A stretch of DNA of 64,000 nucleotides from Stemphylium vesicarium. Lineage: Eukaryota; Ascomycota; Dothideomycetes; Pleosporales; Pleosporaceae. The stretch spans positions 286,753-350,752 of the forward strand of contig QXCR01000011.1 of the NCBI GenBank assembly GCA_004380135.1, in the 5' to 3' direction. The position numbers and the translations under genes are program-made. Shown piece after piece: positions 12,201 through 23,911 of the stretch (its first letter is position 1; each line of letters opens with the position of its first letter). The notes below the pieces were generated by a model. The model saw only the letters and a list, made by a program, of their open reading frames with translations. It ran no database searches and was not told the DNA's origin.

Positions 12201-15200
12201 CCGCTACAGTGAGGGCCTCAAGGCACACGAGTACAGTGTCATGATTAGGCTTTTGGAGATGTACTGGGCTACTGAGTCTCTCTTCTCTTCTCGCACATCG
12301 CGTGACGAGGAGGTTATCCTCAAGCTCCGCGACGAGAACCGCGACAACATCCTGAGTGTCGTGCAGACTGTCCTCTCCCATACCAGAGTCGGCGCCAAGA
12401 ACAACCTTGTCCTCGCCATCCTTGACCTTTACCGTCCCAACAAGCCCGGTGTCGGTAACATTGCCAAGTACTTCAAGGAGACCCTCAAGAAGCTCACTGA
12501 GCTTGAGTCTAGGCAAACCGCCAAGGTCTCTCTCAAGGCTCGTGAGGTCCTCATCCAATGCGCTATGCCCTCGCTTGAGGAGCGCACTGCGCAAATGGAG
12601 CACATCCTGCGCTCTTCCGTCGTGGAGTCTCGCTATGGTGAGAGCGGATGGGATCACCGTGAGCCCAACTTCGACGTCATCAAGGAGGTCGTTGATTCCA
12701 GGTACACCGTCTTCGACGTGCTGACTCAGTTCTTCGTTCACTCTGACCCATACGTCGCTCTTGCTGCTCTGGAGGTATACACTCGCCGCGCTTACCGCGC
12801 CTACCAGCTTCAGAACATCAACTACCACAACGAAGGCGAGCAGCAATGCTTCCTGTCTTGGGACTTCATCCTCCGCAAGGTCGGTGAGGCTGAGTACGGT
12901 CTCGCTGTAGAGCCCTCAGAGCCTGGTACCCCAAGCACACCAGGATTTGAGCGTCCTCCTCGTATCCAATCTCTTAGCGACATGACTGCATGGCAGAACC
13001 GCTTCGAGGGCGAGCCCACCAGGAAGGGTGTCGTCGTCCCTGTTGAATACCTTGACGATGCGGACGAACTCATCAGCAAGGCCCTGGACATCTTCCCCAA
13101 CCTTGGTAAGGAGAAGAAGGGCGGTGCTGGCCTGAGGGAGGGTCTGACTCTGAAGCGCACTCCTACCACTGGTGTCAACGAGCCTAAGCACAGTGATGAG
13201 CTTACTGGTGTCCTCAACGTTGCTGTTCGCGATATTGAAGGCATCGATGACAAGGAGATCCTTGACCGCATCCTGCCCATCATTGACGACTTCAAGACCG
13301 AGCTTCTGTCTCGCCGCATTCGCCGTATCTCATTCATCTGCGGTCACAAGGACGGAACCTACCCTGGCTACTACACTTTCCGTGGACCCACATACGAGGA
13401 AGACGCCAGTATCCGTCACGTCGAGCCTGCTCTTGCCTTCCAGCTTGAGCTTGGCAGACTCTCCAAGTTCGACATCAAGCCAGTCTTTACCGAGAACCGC
13501 AACATCCACATTTACGAGGCTGTTGGCAAGGGCGCTGAGAGCGACAAGCGCTACTTCTTGAGGGCTGTCGTCCGATCTGGCCGTCTTCGGGAGGAGATTC
13601 CTACTGCCGAGTACATGGTCTCTGAGACGGACAGGTTGATGACTGACATTTTGGATGCTTTGGAGATTGTTGGTACTTCGCAGGCTGACATGAACCACAT
13701 CTTCATCAACTTCTCTCACGTCTTCCCTCTCGACCCTACTGAGGTTGAGGAGGCTATCGGTGGCTTCTTGGAGCGCTTCGGTCGCCGACTCTGGCGTCTC
13801 CGTGTCACTGGTGCTGAGATCCGTATCATCGTGACCGACCCCCAGACTGGCATTCCCTACCCTCTCCGCGTCATCATCACCAACACCTCCGGATACGTCA
13901 TCCAGGTCGAGATGTACGCTGAGCGCAAGTCCGAGAAGGCCGGCAAGTGGCTCTTCCACAGCATTGGCGGAACCACCAAGATTGGCGCCCTTCACCTCCA
14001 GCCAGTCTCCACTCCTTACCCCACCAAGGGTGCGCTCCAGCCCAAGAGGTACAAGGCCCATCTTATGGGTACTCAGTACGTCTACGACTTCCCAGAGCTC
14101 TTCCGTCAAGCCACCGAGAACAGCTGGATCGAGGCTATCAAGAAACATTCCTTCCTTAGGGATAGGCAGCCGGCCAAGGGAGAATGTGTCGAGTACTACG
14201 AGTTGGTGCTTGACGACACTGACAGCCTTGCTGAAGTCAACCGCGACCCTGGCCACAACAACATTGGTATGGTTGGATGGATGGTCACTGCTAAGACCCC
14301 TGAATACCCCCGCGGCCGTCGCTTCATTATCATTGCCAACGACATCACCTTCAAGATTGGTTCTTTCGGACCGGCGGAAGACAACTTCTTCCACAAGTGC
14401 TCTGAGCTCGCACGTAAGCTCGGTATTCCCCGAATCTACCTCTCTGCCAACTCTGGTGCTCGTATCGGTCTTGCTGAAGAGCTCATTCCTCACTTCTCCG
14501 TCGCATGGAAGGATGCCAACAAGCCCGAGGCTGGTTTCGACTACCTCTATCTGACACCCGAGAAGTACGAGCACTTCGTCGATGGCAAGCGCAACGATGT
14601 CATCTGTGAGAAGGTTGAGGAGGATGGCGAGAAGCGCTACAAGATTACCACCGTCATTGGTCAAGAGGATGGTCTTGGTGTTGAGTCTCTCCGTGGATCT
14701 GGTCTCATTGCTGGTGAGACTTCGCGGGCTTACGAAGACATCTTCACTATCACCTTGGTCACTTGCCGCTCAGTTGGTACGTATCTCCCCCGAATCATCC
14801 ACGAAAAGTTGCTAACAATTCATAGGTATTGGTGCTTACCTTGTCCGCCTTGGCCAGCGTGCCATCCAGATCGAGGGTCAGCCAATCATCCTCACTGGTG
14901 CACAGGCCATCAACAAGCTGCTTGGACGTGAGGTCTACACCTCTAACCTCCAGCTTGGTGGTACTCAGATCATGTACCGCAACGGTGTCTCTCACTCAAC
15001 TGCCGATGATGACTTTGAGGGTGTTTCCAAGATCGTCAAGTGGATGTCGTATGTACCTGACAAGAAGGGCAGCCCTGTCCCGATCTCGCCTTCAGCCGAC
15101 AACTGGGACCGCGACATCACCTACTACCCCCCTGGCAAGTCTGCCTACGACGTCAGGCACCTTATCGCCGGAAAGGAGGACGAAGATGGCTTCCAGTCTG

Positions 15201-16360
15201 GTCTCTTTGACCGCGGCTCTTTCGAGGAGACTCTTGGTGGCTGGGCTAAGACTGTTGTCGTCGGTCGTGCTCGCCTTGGTGGCATTCCTATCGGTGTCAT
15301 CGGTGTTGAGACCCGATCAGTCGAGAACGTCACACCTGCCGACCCCGCCAACCCCGACTCTATCGAGCAAGTTACTTCCGAGGCTGGTGGTGTCTGGTAC
15401 CCCAACTCTGCGTTCAAGACTGCACAGGCTATCAAGGATTTCAACAACGGTGAGCAACTGCCGCTGATGATCCTTGCCAACTGGCGTGGTTTCTCTGGTG
15501 GTCAGCGCGACATGTACAACGAGGTTCTCAAGTACGGTTCGTACATTGTTGACGCCCTCGTCAAGTTTGAGCAGCCCATCTTCGTCTACATCCCCCCTTA
15601 CGGTGAGCTCCGTGGAGGATCATGGGTCGTCGTCGATCCTACCATCAACCCCGAGTTCATGGAGATGTACGCCGACGAAGACTCTCGCGGTGGTGTTCTC
15701 GAGCCCGAAGGTATCGTCGGTATCAAGTACCGCAGGGAACGTCAACTCGACACCATGGCTCGCAACGACCCCACCTATGGTGATCTCAAGCGCAAGCTGA
15801 ACGACAAGGCCACCCCTGAAGCTGAACTCCAGGAAATCAAGGCCAAGATGACCGAGCGTGAAAAGCAGCTTCTGCCCATCTACGGTCAGATCGCCATCCA
15901 ATTTGCCGATCTTCACGACCGCGCTGGCCGTATGCAAGCCAAGGGCGTCATCCGACAAGCACTCCGCTGGCAAAACGCCCGCCGCTTCTTCTACTGGCGT
16001 CTCCGCCGCCGTCTCAACGAGGAATACATCCTCAAGAAGTTCGCTGCCGCCGCCTCGCCATCCCACGACAACCCCATGGCCAACCCACTTACCCGCACTC
16101 GTGGCTTCGAGATGCTGAAGCACATCTCCAACATCCCCAACTGGGAGAACGATGACATGAGCGTGGCTACCTGGTACGAGGAGAACAGGCCGCTTGTTAG
16201 CGACAAGATTGAACAACTCAAGACTGACGGTATTGCGCTGGAGATCGCGACACTCATGCGCAAGGACCGTGAGGGTGGTCTTAAGGGTGTTATGAGCTTG
16301 CTCAGCACGCTTCCTACGAGTGAGAAGGAGGAGGTGCTTAAGATGCTGAGCAGGGCTTAG
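9277..16360 (+). CDS. ACC1: Acetyl-CoA carboxylase (multidomain, cytosolic)
   Basis: Five exons: 9277-9453, 9528-9698, 9761-9855, 9915-14776 and 14826-16360, for 2279 residues, the normal size for fungal ACC1. It carboxylates acetyl-CoA to malonyl-CoA, the committed step of fatty-acid synthesis and the source of polyketide extender units. Domains in order: biotin carboxylase with ATP-grasp glycine loop KASEGGGGKGIRK near residue 248; biotinyl domain with VEVMKMYMP, biotinyl Lys about 732; the long central ACC domain; carboxyltransferase beta and alpha subdomains from about 1480 to 2230, with GARIGLAEE and GYDFEGV-like elements (here SGARIGLAEELIP). Introns are clustered at the 5' end, plus one 49-bp intron in the carboxyltransferase. 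ATG 9277 has the best context (AACATGG); an in-frame ATG at 9256 would add seven residues. No frameshift or lost motif. Confidence 0.97.
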
Positions 16361-17332
16361 TTTCGCGTCTTTCGATTTTCCTTTTCGCTTATGGCATATG
16401 GGCATATGGGCATTTGGGGGCGGGCGGTGTATTTGTTTCCGGTAAAGGGAAATATGTAGCTTTAGCGTTCGTTTGCGAGGTCCACGCGCAATCTTTTTGT
16501 AATCCTTTTGGGCGGCGAGAGCCTTTTTCATTGTTATGATCATGGCTGATGGTTGATGAAAGGAGAGAGAGAGAGAGAAGTAGAAGAAAAGCTGCATTTT
16601 GGGAGGGTCAGATTGCGGGGATTAGGTAGGAAGGATGGAGGGAGAAGTAGTGTTGGGAGGCACGCTTTTTCCTTGTTCATTCCATGTTTTATTCCCGATA
16701 ACGATCTGGGATCGAACATGTGTAGCTAGGAATTCAAATCTGTTCAAAACTATCTCTGTAGTTTTCTTGTGATGTTGATGTGCCTCAAACACTTTTCCCA
16801 ACTGCTCTTATCAAACTTGACATGTAACTTAGCGTGATGAAAGCTCCCGTCCGTGCAGTACCGTGAGAACGGGGTCACGTCCACCATCTTCTTCCACGCT
16901 GGCTCACCACAAATCATGCCCACGTCATCGTCAAGTATACCGCCTCACTTCCTCTCAAAGGCGTCTACCCCTACACTAAGTGCATCTTCCGTTGAGAAAG
17001 TGTAGCTAGGCCAGCATGGAAGTAGGCGGATCGCCCTTTTCTACTCCACTTTGCTGCGGGGTTCCGAGACGCATGATACGTCACTAGGCTGGAAAAAAAG
17101 CATCATCAAGCACGAAGACTAATGGGGGCACCACAAAATCTTTTCGTAAGCAAGAGTCTCAAACAGCGCTCATAATCCCAATTCTTATTTCTCTTTTCTT
17201 CTTCCATCCCGCGGAACATTATACCGACACTCACAAGTCTTATTCAACACCCCCACGCAATCGCGTTTATAACACATCAAACTACCCCTCCTCCTCCGTA
17301 AACAGAAAGGAATAAGAGAAGAAAACGCCAAA
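16361..17332. other. Intergenic
   Basis: About 1 kb: 3' flank of acetyl-CoA carboxylase with a short GA run near 16562, then the pyrimidine-rich leader of the next plus-strand gene. No gene seen. Confidence 0.6.
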
Positions 17333-17890
17333 ATGGTCTACACAATTGTCGTCCACATGTACGCCAAGGAGGATGCAGAGAGCATCCAGAAGCTGAGCGC
17401 GAAGCTCGCCGAGGCCAGCCAGGTGTACAGCCAAGACAAGGAGACGCTGAGCTGGTTTGTCATGCAGGATACGTCTGACCCGCGCAAGTTCTGCATTGTT
17501 GAGCGGTATCTTAAGGAGAGCGTATGTCGAGCCTTTCTTCATTTATCTTTGTTCAGATGGATAGGGTCGTCGTTGTCGTGCGTGTTCTGCACACCATAGC
17601 CCTGTTTCAGGCCCAACGGCGCATAGACCTCATCAAGCAAGAAAGGAAGTACGCGATTTGAGAAGGCATGGGGAAGCTAACACCCATGATAGTCCCAGGA
17701 ATACCACCTCAACAACCCCTACTGGAAGACTTTCGACCCCTATGTCATCCCTCTTCTGGCCGCACCCATGGATCTGAGGAGGTTCGAGGAGCTGGATACC
17801 AGCAAGACGGGCGCTGGCGCGCATTACCATGAGGACGCTGTTAAGACGGAGACTAGTCTGGGTGATATGTACAAGGGGACTGATGCTTAG
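17333..17890 (+). CDS. Antibiotic biosynthesis monooxygenase (ABM) domain protein
   Basis: Two exons, 17333-17521 and 17693-17890, give 128 residues. The first exon encodes the YTIVVHMYAKEDAESIQKL strand-helix start and the SWFVMQD strand of a dimeric alpha/beta-barrel; the second encodes SQEYHLNNPYWKTFDPYV, a strongly recurring C-terminal block in fungal ABM proteins. Such proteins act as small cofactor-free monooxygenases or isomerases on quinone-like or polyketide substrates, but most fungal copies are uncharacterised. The 171-bp intron is long for this window; a 38-nt candidate exon inside it (17611-17648) would break the frame, so I kept one intron. It stands alone: no polyketide synthase or other biosynthetic gene is next to it. 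Fold confident, reaction unknown. Confidence 0.78.
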
Positions 17891-18718
17891 ATCACTAAGA
17901 GAGGACACGAAAGGATTTGTGCAAGGGATGAATGAAAGAACTTACAACAACATGTGCATTCCTGCATTCTTGGGTATTTTCTGATGCTGATAGTGAGTGT
18001 CAGGCTTGGCTGATGGAGAGCCGGAAGCCTGGAGGTGGGCCGTAAGGTGTTAGTACAGGTCACGTGAGTATCTTGTACGCGGAGGCCCTTTCCGGGCCAC
18101 TTACTCTTTCTCTTCTCGACCTTCGGCTTCTGGTATCTTTAATAAGTACTGAACGAAGCAGTTAGAGTTTGGTGCATCGTCGGCTATCGTATAAAGCTGA
18201 AATGACGCCATTGACCAAGCCAAGGTGTTAGCAAAGGAATCGATACGACCGTTGACAGAGGCTGAGTGTCAACACTTGTTGCCTGGATTTCTGAAAAGAC
18301 CAAAGTAACAAAGGGTAACGTGGACAAGCCAGGGTTCAGGAACTTTAGAGGTGGGAGCTTATGGGCGCACGAAGATTCATGTCGCGGTGCCGGTGACGGA
18401 TAAATGACTCGAGCAATTTTCCCTTAGTTCACCCCGCAAATGTAAAGTCGGGAAGCCACGCTACCCCAACCCACCACACCCACGTGAGCCGTCCGCTTGG
18501 CTACGGGCAGACCCCAGTGTCATGCACGATTAATCCGATGATTTTGCGCGCCCGGCTTACTGAAGATGTACGACCACGGTCCCTTGGATTGCTGGCATGT
18601 GCGACGCGCTCCTTCGTTCCTCCCCCATCTTCTTTATTTCATCGCGTTCCTAAGCACATCTTGTCACCTTTGACACTTTCTTCCTCTTCCCACAAGACGC
18701 TGTTTTACAAGAACCGAC
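17891..18718. other. Intergenic
   Basis: 0.8 kb between two plus-strand genes. It contains two CACGTGAG motifs (near 18061 and 18481) upstream of the glycosidase, possible bHLH-type sites. No gene seen. Confidence 0.5.
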
Positions 18719-20434
18719 ATGACAGCCACGCAAATCCCCCACCTCCGCAAAACAAAGACGTCAAGCCAACTCATCGTCAATGGCGAGCCCTTCCTCATGC
18801 TCAGCGCTGAGCTCCACAACTCCACGCTCAGCTCAGCAAAGTACATGGCCGACGACAAGATATGGCAGAATATGCGAGACATGCATGTCAACACGCTGCT
18901 CGGCTCTGTGTCGTGGGAGCAAATCGAACCTGTAGAAGGCCAATTCGACTTCGCGAACCTCGATGCTGTGATCCTGGCTGCGCGCGAGCACGGGATGAAG
19001 CTTGTTCTGCTGTGGTTTGGCAGTTTCAAGAATGCGCTTTCCACGTATGCGCCCGCATGGATTAAGAAAGATGTCAAGCGCTTTCCCAGGGTGCATGCTT
19101 TGGAAGCTGGAGGGAGGAGAAGGACGTTAGAGTTGGTTAGTCCGTTTTGCGAAGAGGGCTGGAAAGCAGACGCAAAGGCTTTCGGGAAGCTCATGGCGCA
19201 TCTGAAAGAATTCGATGCACAGCACGGTACAGTTGTCATGGTGCAGGTTGAGAATGAGACTGGGGTGCTTGGAGATTCGAGAGACAGGTCAAAGATTGCG
19301 GATAAGAAGTTTGCGGAGCCTGTACCCAAAGAGTTGCTTCAGCATCTGCAGAAGAACATAGATAAGCTTCATCCAGAGTTCCGAAAGCGCTACTCAGGCA
19401 TCAGTGCCAATACCACTGGGGAAGCAACGTGGATGGATGCTTTCGGCACGGAGAACTCGGTGAACGCCGATGAAATGTTCATGGCAGACGTTTTCTCCCG
19501 CTACATACACCACGTCGCATCCGCGGGCAAAGCCGCCTACCCAATCCCGCTCTACGCCAACGTCTGGCTCAACTTCGACGACCCCACCAGTCTCGATCTC
19601 TCCGATATACCCGTCGTAGTAGGAGGAGGCTCCGACGCCGGCGTATACCCTTCTGGCGGCCCTTGTCCACATACAATGGACATCTACAAGTTCAACGCAC
19701 CGAGTCTCGATTTCATCGGCCCTGACCTCTATTTCCACGACTACGAGACGACTTGCCAGAACTACAGACACGGTGACCAGCCGCTATTTATCCCAGAGCA
19801 GCAGCGTAACGACAAGGGTGCACGTCGCGTCTGGAGCGCATACGGAAACTACCTTGCGCTGGGGTGTTCGCCTTTCGGTATAGACTCGCTCCAGGCTTCA
19901 GAAAGCCCCTTCACCAAACACTACGGTCTCATACACTCGCTGAGAAAGCAGATCCTTGAGGCGCAGGCGAACCGGCCAGAAGACATGATGGGCTTCTTCT
20001 TCGATGAGTTTGTAGAAGGACAGAAGATTAAAGAGAAGCCTTGGACTAAGATAATGGGAGGTTTCAAGGTCATAATCGAACGCGCTTTTGTGTTTGGTAA
20101 ACCGGGACCTGGAGCAGGTCTTGTCATTCATCAGGGCGATGGCAAGTTTCTGTGCGCTGGATGGGGGTTCAATCTTTACTTCAAGAGTATGAATCCGAAG
20201 TCGACGTTCACCGGTATCCTTCACGCGGAGGAGAAAGAGGTCGATCGAGAGACCTGCGATTTGACGACACTTAAGATACTGGGTGGCGATGAGACACGGA
20301 GTGGTGAGTTCTTGATCATGCCGAATGAGGATCCTGATTATGGAGGCTTTCCTATCGCAGTCACTATCCCAGCTCGAACTTGTATCGCAGAGTGTTGGGC
20401 GTATAGCCTTGAGGAGGAAGAGCCAGATTACTAG
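18719..20434 (+). CDS. GH35-family beta-galactosidase-like glycoside hydrolase (DUF5597 type)
   Basis: A single-exon gene of 571 residues, the short bacterial-like form of GH35 with a DUF5597-type C-terminal part rather than the ~1000-residue secreted fungal enzyme. The TIM barrel starts LIVNGEPFLMLSAELHNS, has SVSWEQIEPVEGQFDF, and shows the QVENETG signature (Glu178 and Glu180; the latter the likely acid/base) and a FIPEQQ strand whose Glu360 sits where the nucleophile is expected. No signal peptide or membrane segment is seen, so hydrolysis of a galactoside should be intracellular, which agrees with a sugar transporter two genes away. Its stop lies 14 bp from the stop of the convergent regulator. 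Lack of introns and bacterial-type architecture leave old transfer from bacteria possible. Substrate is inferred. Confidence 0.85.
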   Translation: MTATQIPHLRKTKTSSQLIVNGEPFLMLSAELHNSTLSSAKYMADDKIWQNMRDMHVNTLLGSVSWEQIEPVEGQFDFANLDAVILAAREHGMKLVLLWFGSFKNALSTYAPAWIKKDVKRFPRVHALEAGGRRRTLELVSPFCEEGWKADAKAFGKLMAHLKEFDAQHGTVVMVQVENETGVLGDSRDRSKIADKKFAEPVPKELLQHLQKNIDKLHPEFRKRYSGISANTTGEATWMDAFGTENSVNADEMFMADVFSRYIHHVASAGKAAYPIPLYANVWLNFDDPTSLDLSDIPVVVGGGSDAGVYPSGGPCPHTMDIYKFNAPSLDFIGPDLYFHDYETTCQNYRHGDQPLFIPEQQRNDKGARRVWSAYGNYLALGCSPFGIDSLQASESPFTKHYGLIHSLRKQILEAQANRPEDMMGFFFDEFVEGQKIKEKPWTKIMGGFKVIIERAFVFGKPGPGAGLVIHQGDGKFLCAGWGFNLYFKSMNPKSTFTGILHAEEKEVDRETCDLTTLKILGGDETRSGEFLIMPNEDPDYGGFPIAVTIPARTCIAECWAYSLEEEEPDY

Positions 20435-20448
20435 ATCCGTAGTTACTG

Positions 20449-21918
20449 CTAGTATGGTGTTGATTGCGTTATTGGTAGATCCAATGTTTCCAATTTTGCG
20501 AGCAGTTTTTCTAGGCTGATACTAGCTTGCAAAGTGCGCCCGTGTGGGCCAGTGCGAAGCTCGTCGAGTAATGCGCTTCCGATGTCTCTTATCTTAGGCA
20601 CAATGCTGTAGCCGTTTGCATCAAATACTGCTTCCGGCATCGTGTACAATACATTGAGCAGTTCTTCCACAACCTGGTGCCGCTCGCTGATGATGGCGTC
20701 TGGCGTGATCGGAATGCCTTGTTGCTTAGCGAGAGTATTCATCTGTTCTAGTAGATTTGCTCGGATGTGTAATTGCGTGACTTTTAGATTGACTTTCTGG
20801 ACGTTGAAGCCGAAGTAATCGGTCTGGTTAGGCCCTGTGAGCTCGGGCGGCAAACCATTGAGCGCCTGGTGAGCTCGAGCAATGTGCTCTTGCAGATTGG
20901 CCATAGTTTGAACCGGCACCGCCTGGCTAGACTGCCACACCAGGAAAAGTCGGGATAGCGCATTCAGGCCGGTAACGTACGAGTAATCCGGGCTCGTGAC
21001 TTCGGTAGGGGTTCTTATGGGGCCTTGGAGTAGTTGATCGTCTGCAACTGCCATCGGCAGTAAATGAGCCACGGGCTCATGCGCTTGACGCAGAAAGAGA
21101 AGCCGCCTGCCATGCATGTCGCTCGTACACTGGCCCGCGTATATCAGCCAGTAAACGCGTTTGAGAATCTGCTGGTCCATAAAAGACATCTGATCAAGCT
21201 GTTGGCCGAGGTACAGAATGCTGATCGAGCTCTCGCCACTCAGCCGATGCGCCAAAGGCGAGTCGATGCCGTATTCATGATGGACCGCGCTCGAAAAGTT
21301 GTACAGTGTTAATGTTCTCTCCAACGTTACCCTGCTAGTCGAGCTCCACAGTTTGAGATTCTCGGCCAACTCCAGGCAAGTGTCGACAGTCACTGTGCCA
21401 TATCTGTCCCGTCGTCTTCGCAAACTGGTCACGGTGGCAGCACTAATGGATGCTACCAGTAGGAAGAAGGATGCCGACCGTTCGCGATCCAGTCCAGCTC
21501 CGCCATCTAATCGTCGCATGAAATGTCTACGATGAAGAATAGGCGCCACTGGGTGGATCCAATCGAACCAGTCGTCGATGATGTGCTGCAAGATGTTCCC
21601 TGGTGCTATTGCCTCCAGGTCATGGTGTTCGTGGTCGCTACCGAGGAACGCAACCCCATCCAGCTGCTCACGTAGCGCCTGCACATAACGATTCTTGGGG
21701 CCCCTCTTCTTCCGCGGTCGAGCACTGGCACATTCGACATCTAGCTCAGCGCACATGGAGCACTTGGGCTCCTGGCTGCGGAAAATACACTGAAGGCGTC
21801 AACAGCAGCGCGGGACGTTTCCGATTGACTGACCCACTTTGACTTTGCGCACCCGACAAGCGTCACAGGCAGCCGATGCACGTTGTCGACTGCGTCTCTC
21901 GATCTGAAGTTCTTCCAT
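20449..21918 (-). CDS. Zn2Cys6 binuclear cluster transcription factor
   Basis: Two exons on the minus strand, 21838-21918 and 20449-21789, give 473 residues. The 48-bp intron cuts the zinc cluster itself: exon 1 ends CDACRVRKVK and exon 2 starts with the third Cys, giving C18, C21, C28, C37, C40 and C47 in a CX2CX6CX8CX2CX6C pattern. A basic linker RPRKKRGPKNRYVQALREQLD follows, then a fungal-specific regulatory domain with WFDWIHPVAPILHRRHFMRR and VYWLIYAGQCTSDMHGRR, as in regulators of sugar use (for example Mal- or RGT1-like short factors). It should be nuclear. Divergent from the transporter and convergent with the glycosidase, it is the obvious pathway regulator; this is inferred from position. 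Confidence 0.87.
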
Positions 21919-22224
21919 GATGTATGGGAGTGTAGGAGGCCTCGAACCGGAGAAATCAGGATAAATGATGCGTTAGCGCTTCGATCTTGACGCTAGCATG
22001 AGTCGGGGCGCCTTCTCCACCTCCGCACTTGTCACTCCACGGGCACCATATGCGGGCGTACCGGGGCTTTGGGTTAGACCTGGGGAAGCCTACACGGCTG
22101 GGTTTTGCGTATATATACCCATGATGGAGTCTCAACATGATGATCTTTAGCATCCAACCCCCACAGTTGCTGTCGGTGGACCTCGGGATATCCGGAAGCA
22201 TACTATTCTTTTCGAAGCCCAATC
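21919..22224. promoter_or_regulatory. Bidirectional promoter between regulator and sugar transporter
   Basis: A 306-bp gap between the start codons of two divergent genes. It contains a clear TATATATA at 22110-22117, 108 bp before the transporter start, and several CGG triplets. Shared regulation of the two genes is inferred from the arrangement. Confidence 0.65.
22184..22194. promoter_or_regulatory. Candidate Zn2Cys6 site, CGG-N5-CCG
   Basis: CGG GATAT CCG is an inverted CGG pair with 5-bp spacing, 30 bp before the transporter ATG. Inverted CGG triplets are the usual target of dimeric Zn2Cys6 factors; the spacing preference of the neighbouring regulator is unknown, and so close to the ATG the site may be in the transcribed leader. 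Confidence 0.35.
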
Positions 22225-23911
22225 ATGGACGACAAGCGCGATGTCGAGATCATGCATCAGGAAGATGTCACTCTTCACGGGCCTCCCCTAGAAGATGAAA
22301 GACCATGGTACAAGCAGCCTCAACTCAGGAAGCTGTATCTCATGATGCCGTTCTTGTTCCTGGGTTCAACAACATTGGGCTACGATGGCAGTCTCCTTAA
22401 CGGACTCCAGACTATGCCAGCATGGCAAGAATGTCAGTATACCTTGTCCATAGCATCTCCTTGACCATCGCTAATTCTTCAGATTTTGATCACCCAACCG
22501 GATCTCGACTCGGACTACTAGGTGCCTTCCCCGGTTTCGGCGGCTTCGCGGTGCTGCTCTTCACACCCTACATCGCCGATATCCTTGGGCGTCGCGCAGG
22601 TACAGCTTGCGGCTGCTGCCTCGTGATACTGGGTTCCGTCATCCAAGCACTTCCACCACGCGACAACCCACAACCCATGTTTCTAGCCGGTCGATGGCTG
22701 ATGGGTATGGGGAGTAACATCTCCAATGCTACATGTCCTCTCTTGATCACCGAGATTTCCCATCCGCGACATAGGGGTAGAGTCACAACCGTCTACAACA
22801 CCCTCTGGTATCTTGGTGCTATTATCGCAGCATGGACGACTTACGGCACTCTGGTTCACATCAGTTCGGACTTGTCATGGCGCTTACCGGTCGGTCTCCA
22901 ATGCGCCATGCCCGGTATTCAATTGCTATTCGTATATCTCCTCCCCGAGTCTCCGCGATGGTTGATCAGCAGAAACAAACATTCAAAAGCGAAGAAGATG
23001 TTGACCAAGTACCACGGCAATGGCGCTGAGACCGACTTTGTGACATGGGAGTATAATGAGATTAGTCAGACACTTGAGGCTGAGAAGGCTGCGAGTTCGA
23101 ACAGTGGGTGGTATGAGCTGGTTCGGACTCCAGGAAACAGGAAGCGATGTCTTCTCATCATTTTGACTGCCATCTTCTCGCAATGCTCTGGTAATGGGCT
23201 TGTCAGCTATTACCTTGCTGAGGTGTTAAAGACGGTCGGCATTACCAAGTAAGTACACGACCTGCTACTGCGCAGTCTAGGTCTAACACATATCCAGGGG
23301 CTCTGATCAGGCACTCATCAACGGCGGACTTACGATATGGTGCTTCCTCGTCTCGCTCGGTTGTGCTTTCCTCGTGGATCGCATCGGCCGTCGAACACTT
23401 TTCCTGAGCGCCGGCATTGGCATGCTCATCACTTTCAGCGTTTGGACAGCATGCAGCGCCGTTTACGCCCAGACGGGAAACTCTAGCGCAGGATCCGCGG
23501 TCATAGCGATGATATTTCTTTTCTATGGAGGTAAGTCCTTGATAATCCAGTCCATGTTTTGCAATCACTTACATTGAGACAGCTGCTGGTCTTGCCTGGC
23601 CCGGCTTGACAGTGTCGTACACTGTCGAGATCCTCCCCTATCGCATCCGAGCCAAAGGCCTCACACTATGCTTCATCTGGACTTCTCTAGCAGGTATCTT
23701 CAACCAATATGTCAACCCCATCGGTCTCGAGGCACTGCAGTGGAAGTTTTACCTTGTTTACGTCGCTGTCCTAGTCTTGGAATGCTTGGCCATCTACTTC
23801 CTATACGTGGAGACCCGAGGTCCGGCGCTCGAGGAGATTGCCATTTTGTTCGACGGCAACGACGCAAATGTGGCCGGCACAATACTACCATCGAAGCACG
23901 AGGAAAAGTGA
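22225..23911 (+). CDS. MFS sugar transporter, lactose-permease-like
   Basis: Four exons: 22225-22432, 22483-23248, 23298-23530 and 23583-23911, for 511 residues, the normal size. It is a 12-helix sugar porter of the plasma membrane. Visible signatures: LGYDGSLLNGLQTMPAW in helix 1, the DILGRRAGT loop between helices 2 and 3, RGRVTTVYNTLWY after helix 4, PESPRWLISRNKHSKAKKML before the central loop, DRIGRRTLFL between helices 8 and 9, and VEILPYRIRAKGL. The helix-1 and PESPRWL contexts resemble fungal lactose and other disaccharide permeases (Lac12, LacpA), so galactoside-proton symport fits the neighbouring beta-galactosidase. It is transcribed away from the regulator. Transport function is firm by family; the exact sugar is inferred. 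Confidence 0.9.

Noticed and set aside
11761..12846. 361-codon minus-strand frame inside the carboxylase (also 13330-14664, 444 codons)
   Set aside because: Antisense shadows caused by the codon bias of a highly expressed gene; Leu/Val/Asp-rich with no domain.
15620..16597. 325-codon minus-strand frame over the 3' end of the carboxylase
   Set aside because: Antisense shadow of the coding strand.
17611..17648. Extra exon inside the long intron of the ABM gene
   Set aside because: Has good splice-like ends but its 38-nt length breaks the frame into the conserved SQEYHLNNPYW block.
21939..21952. GGTTCGAGGCC on the minus strand, a B-box-like sequence
   Set aside because: No matching A box and no cloverleaf could be drawn around it, so not a tRNA.
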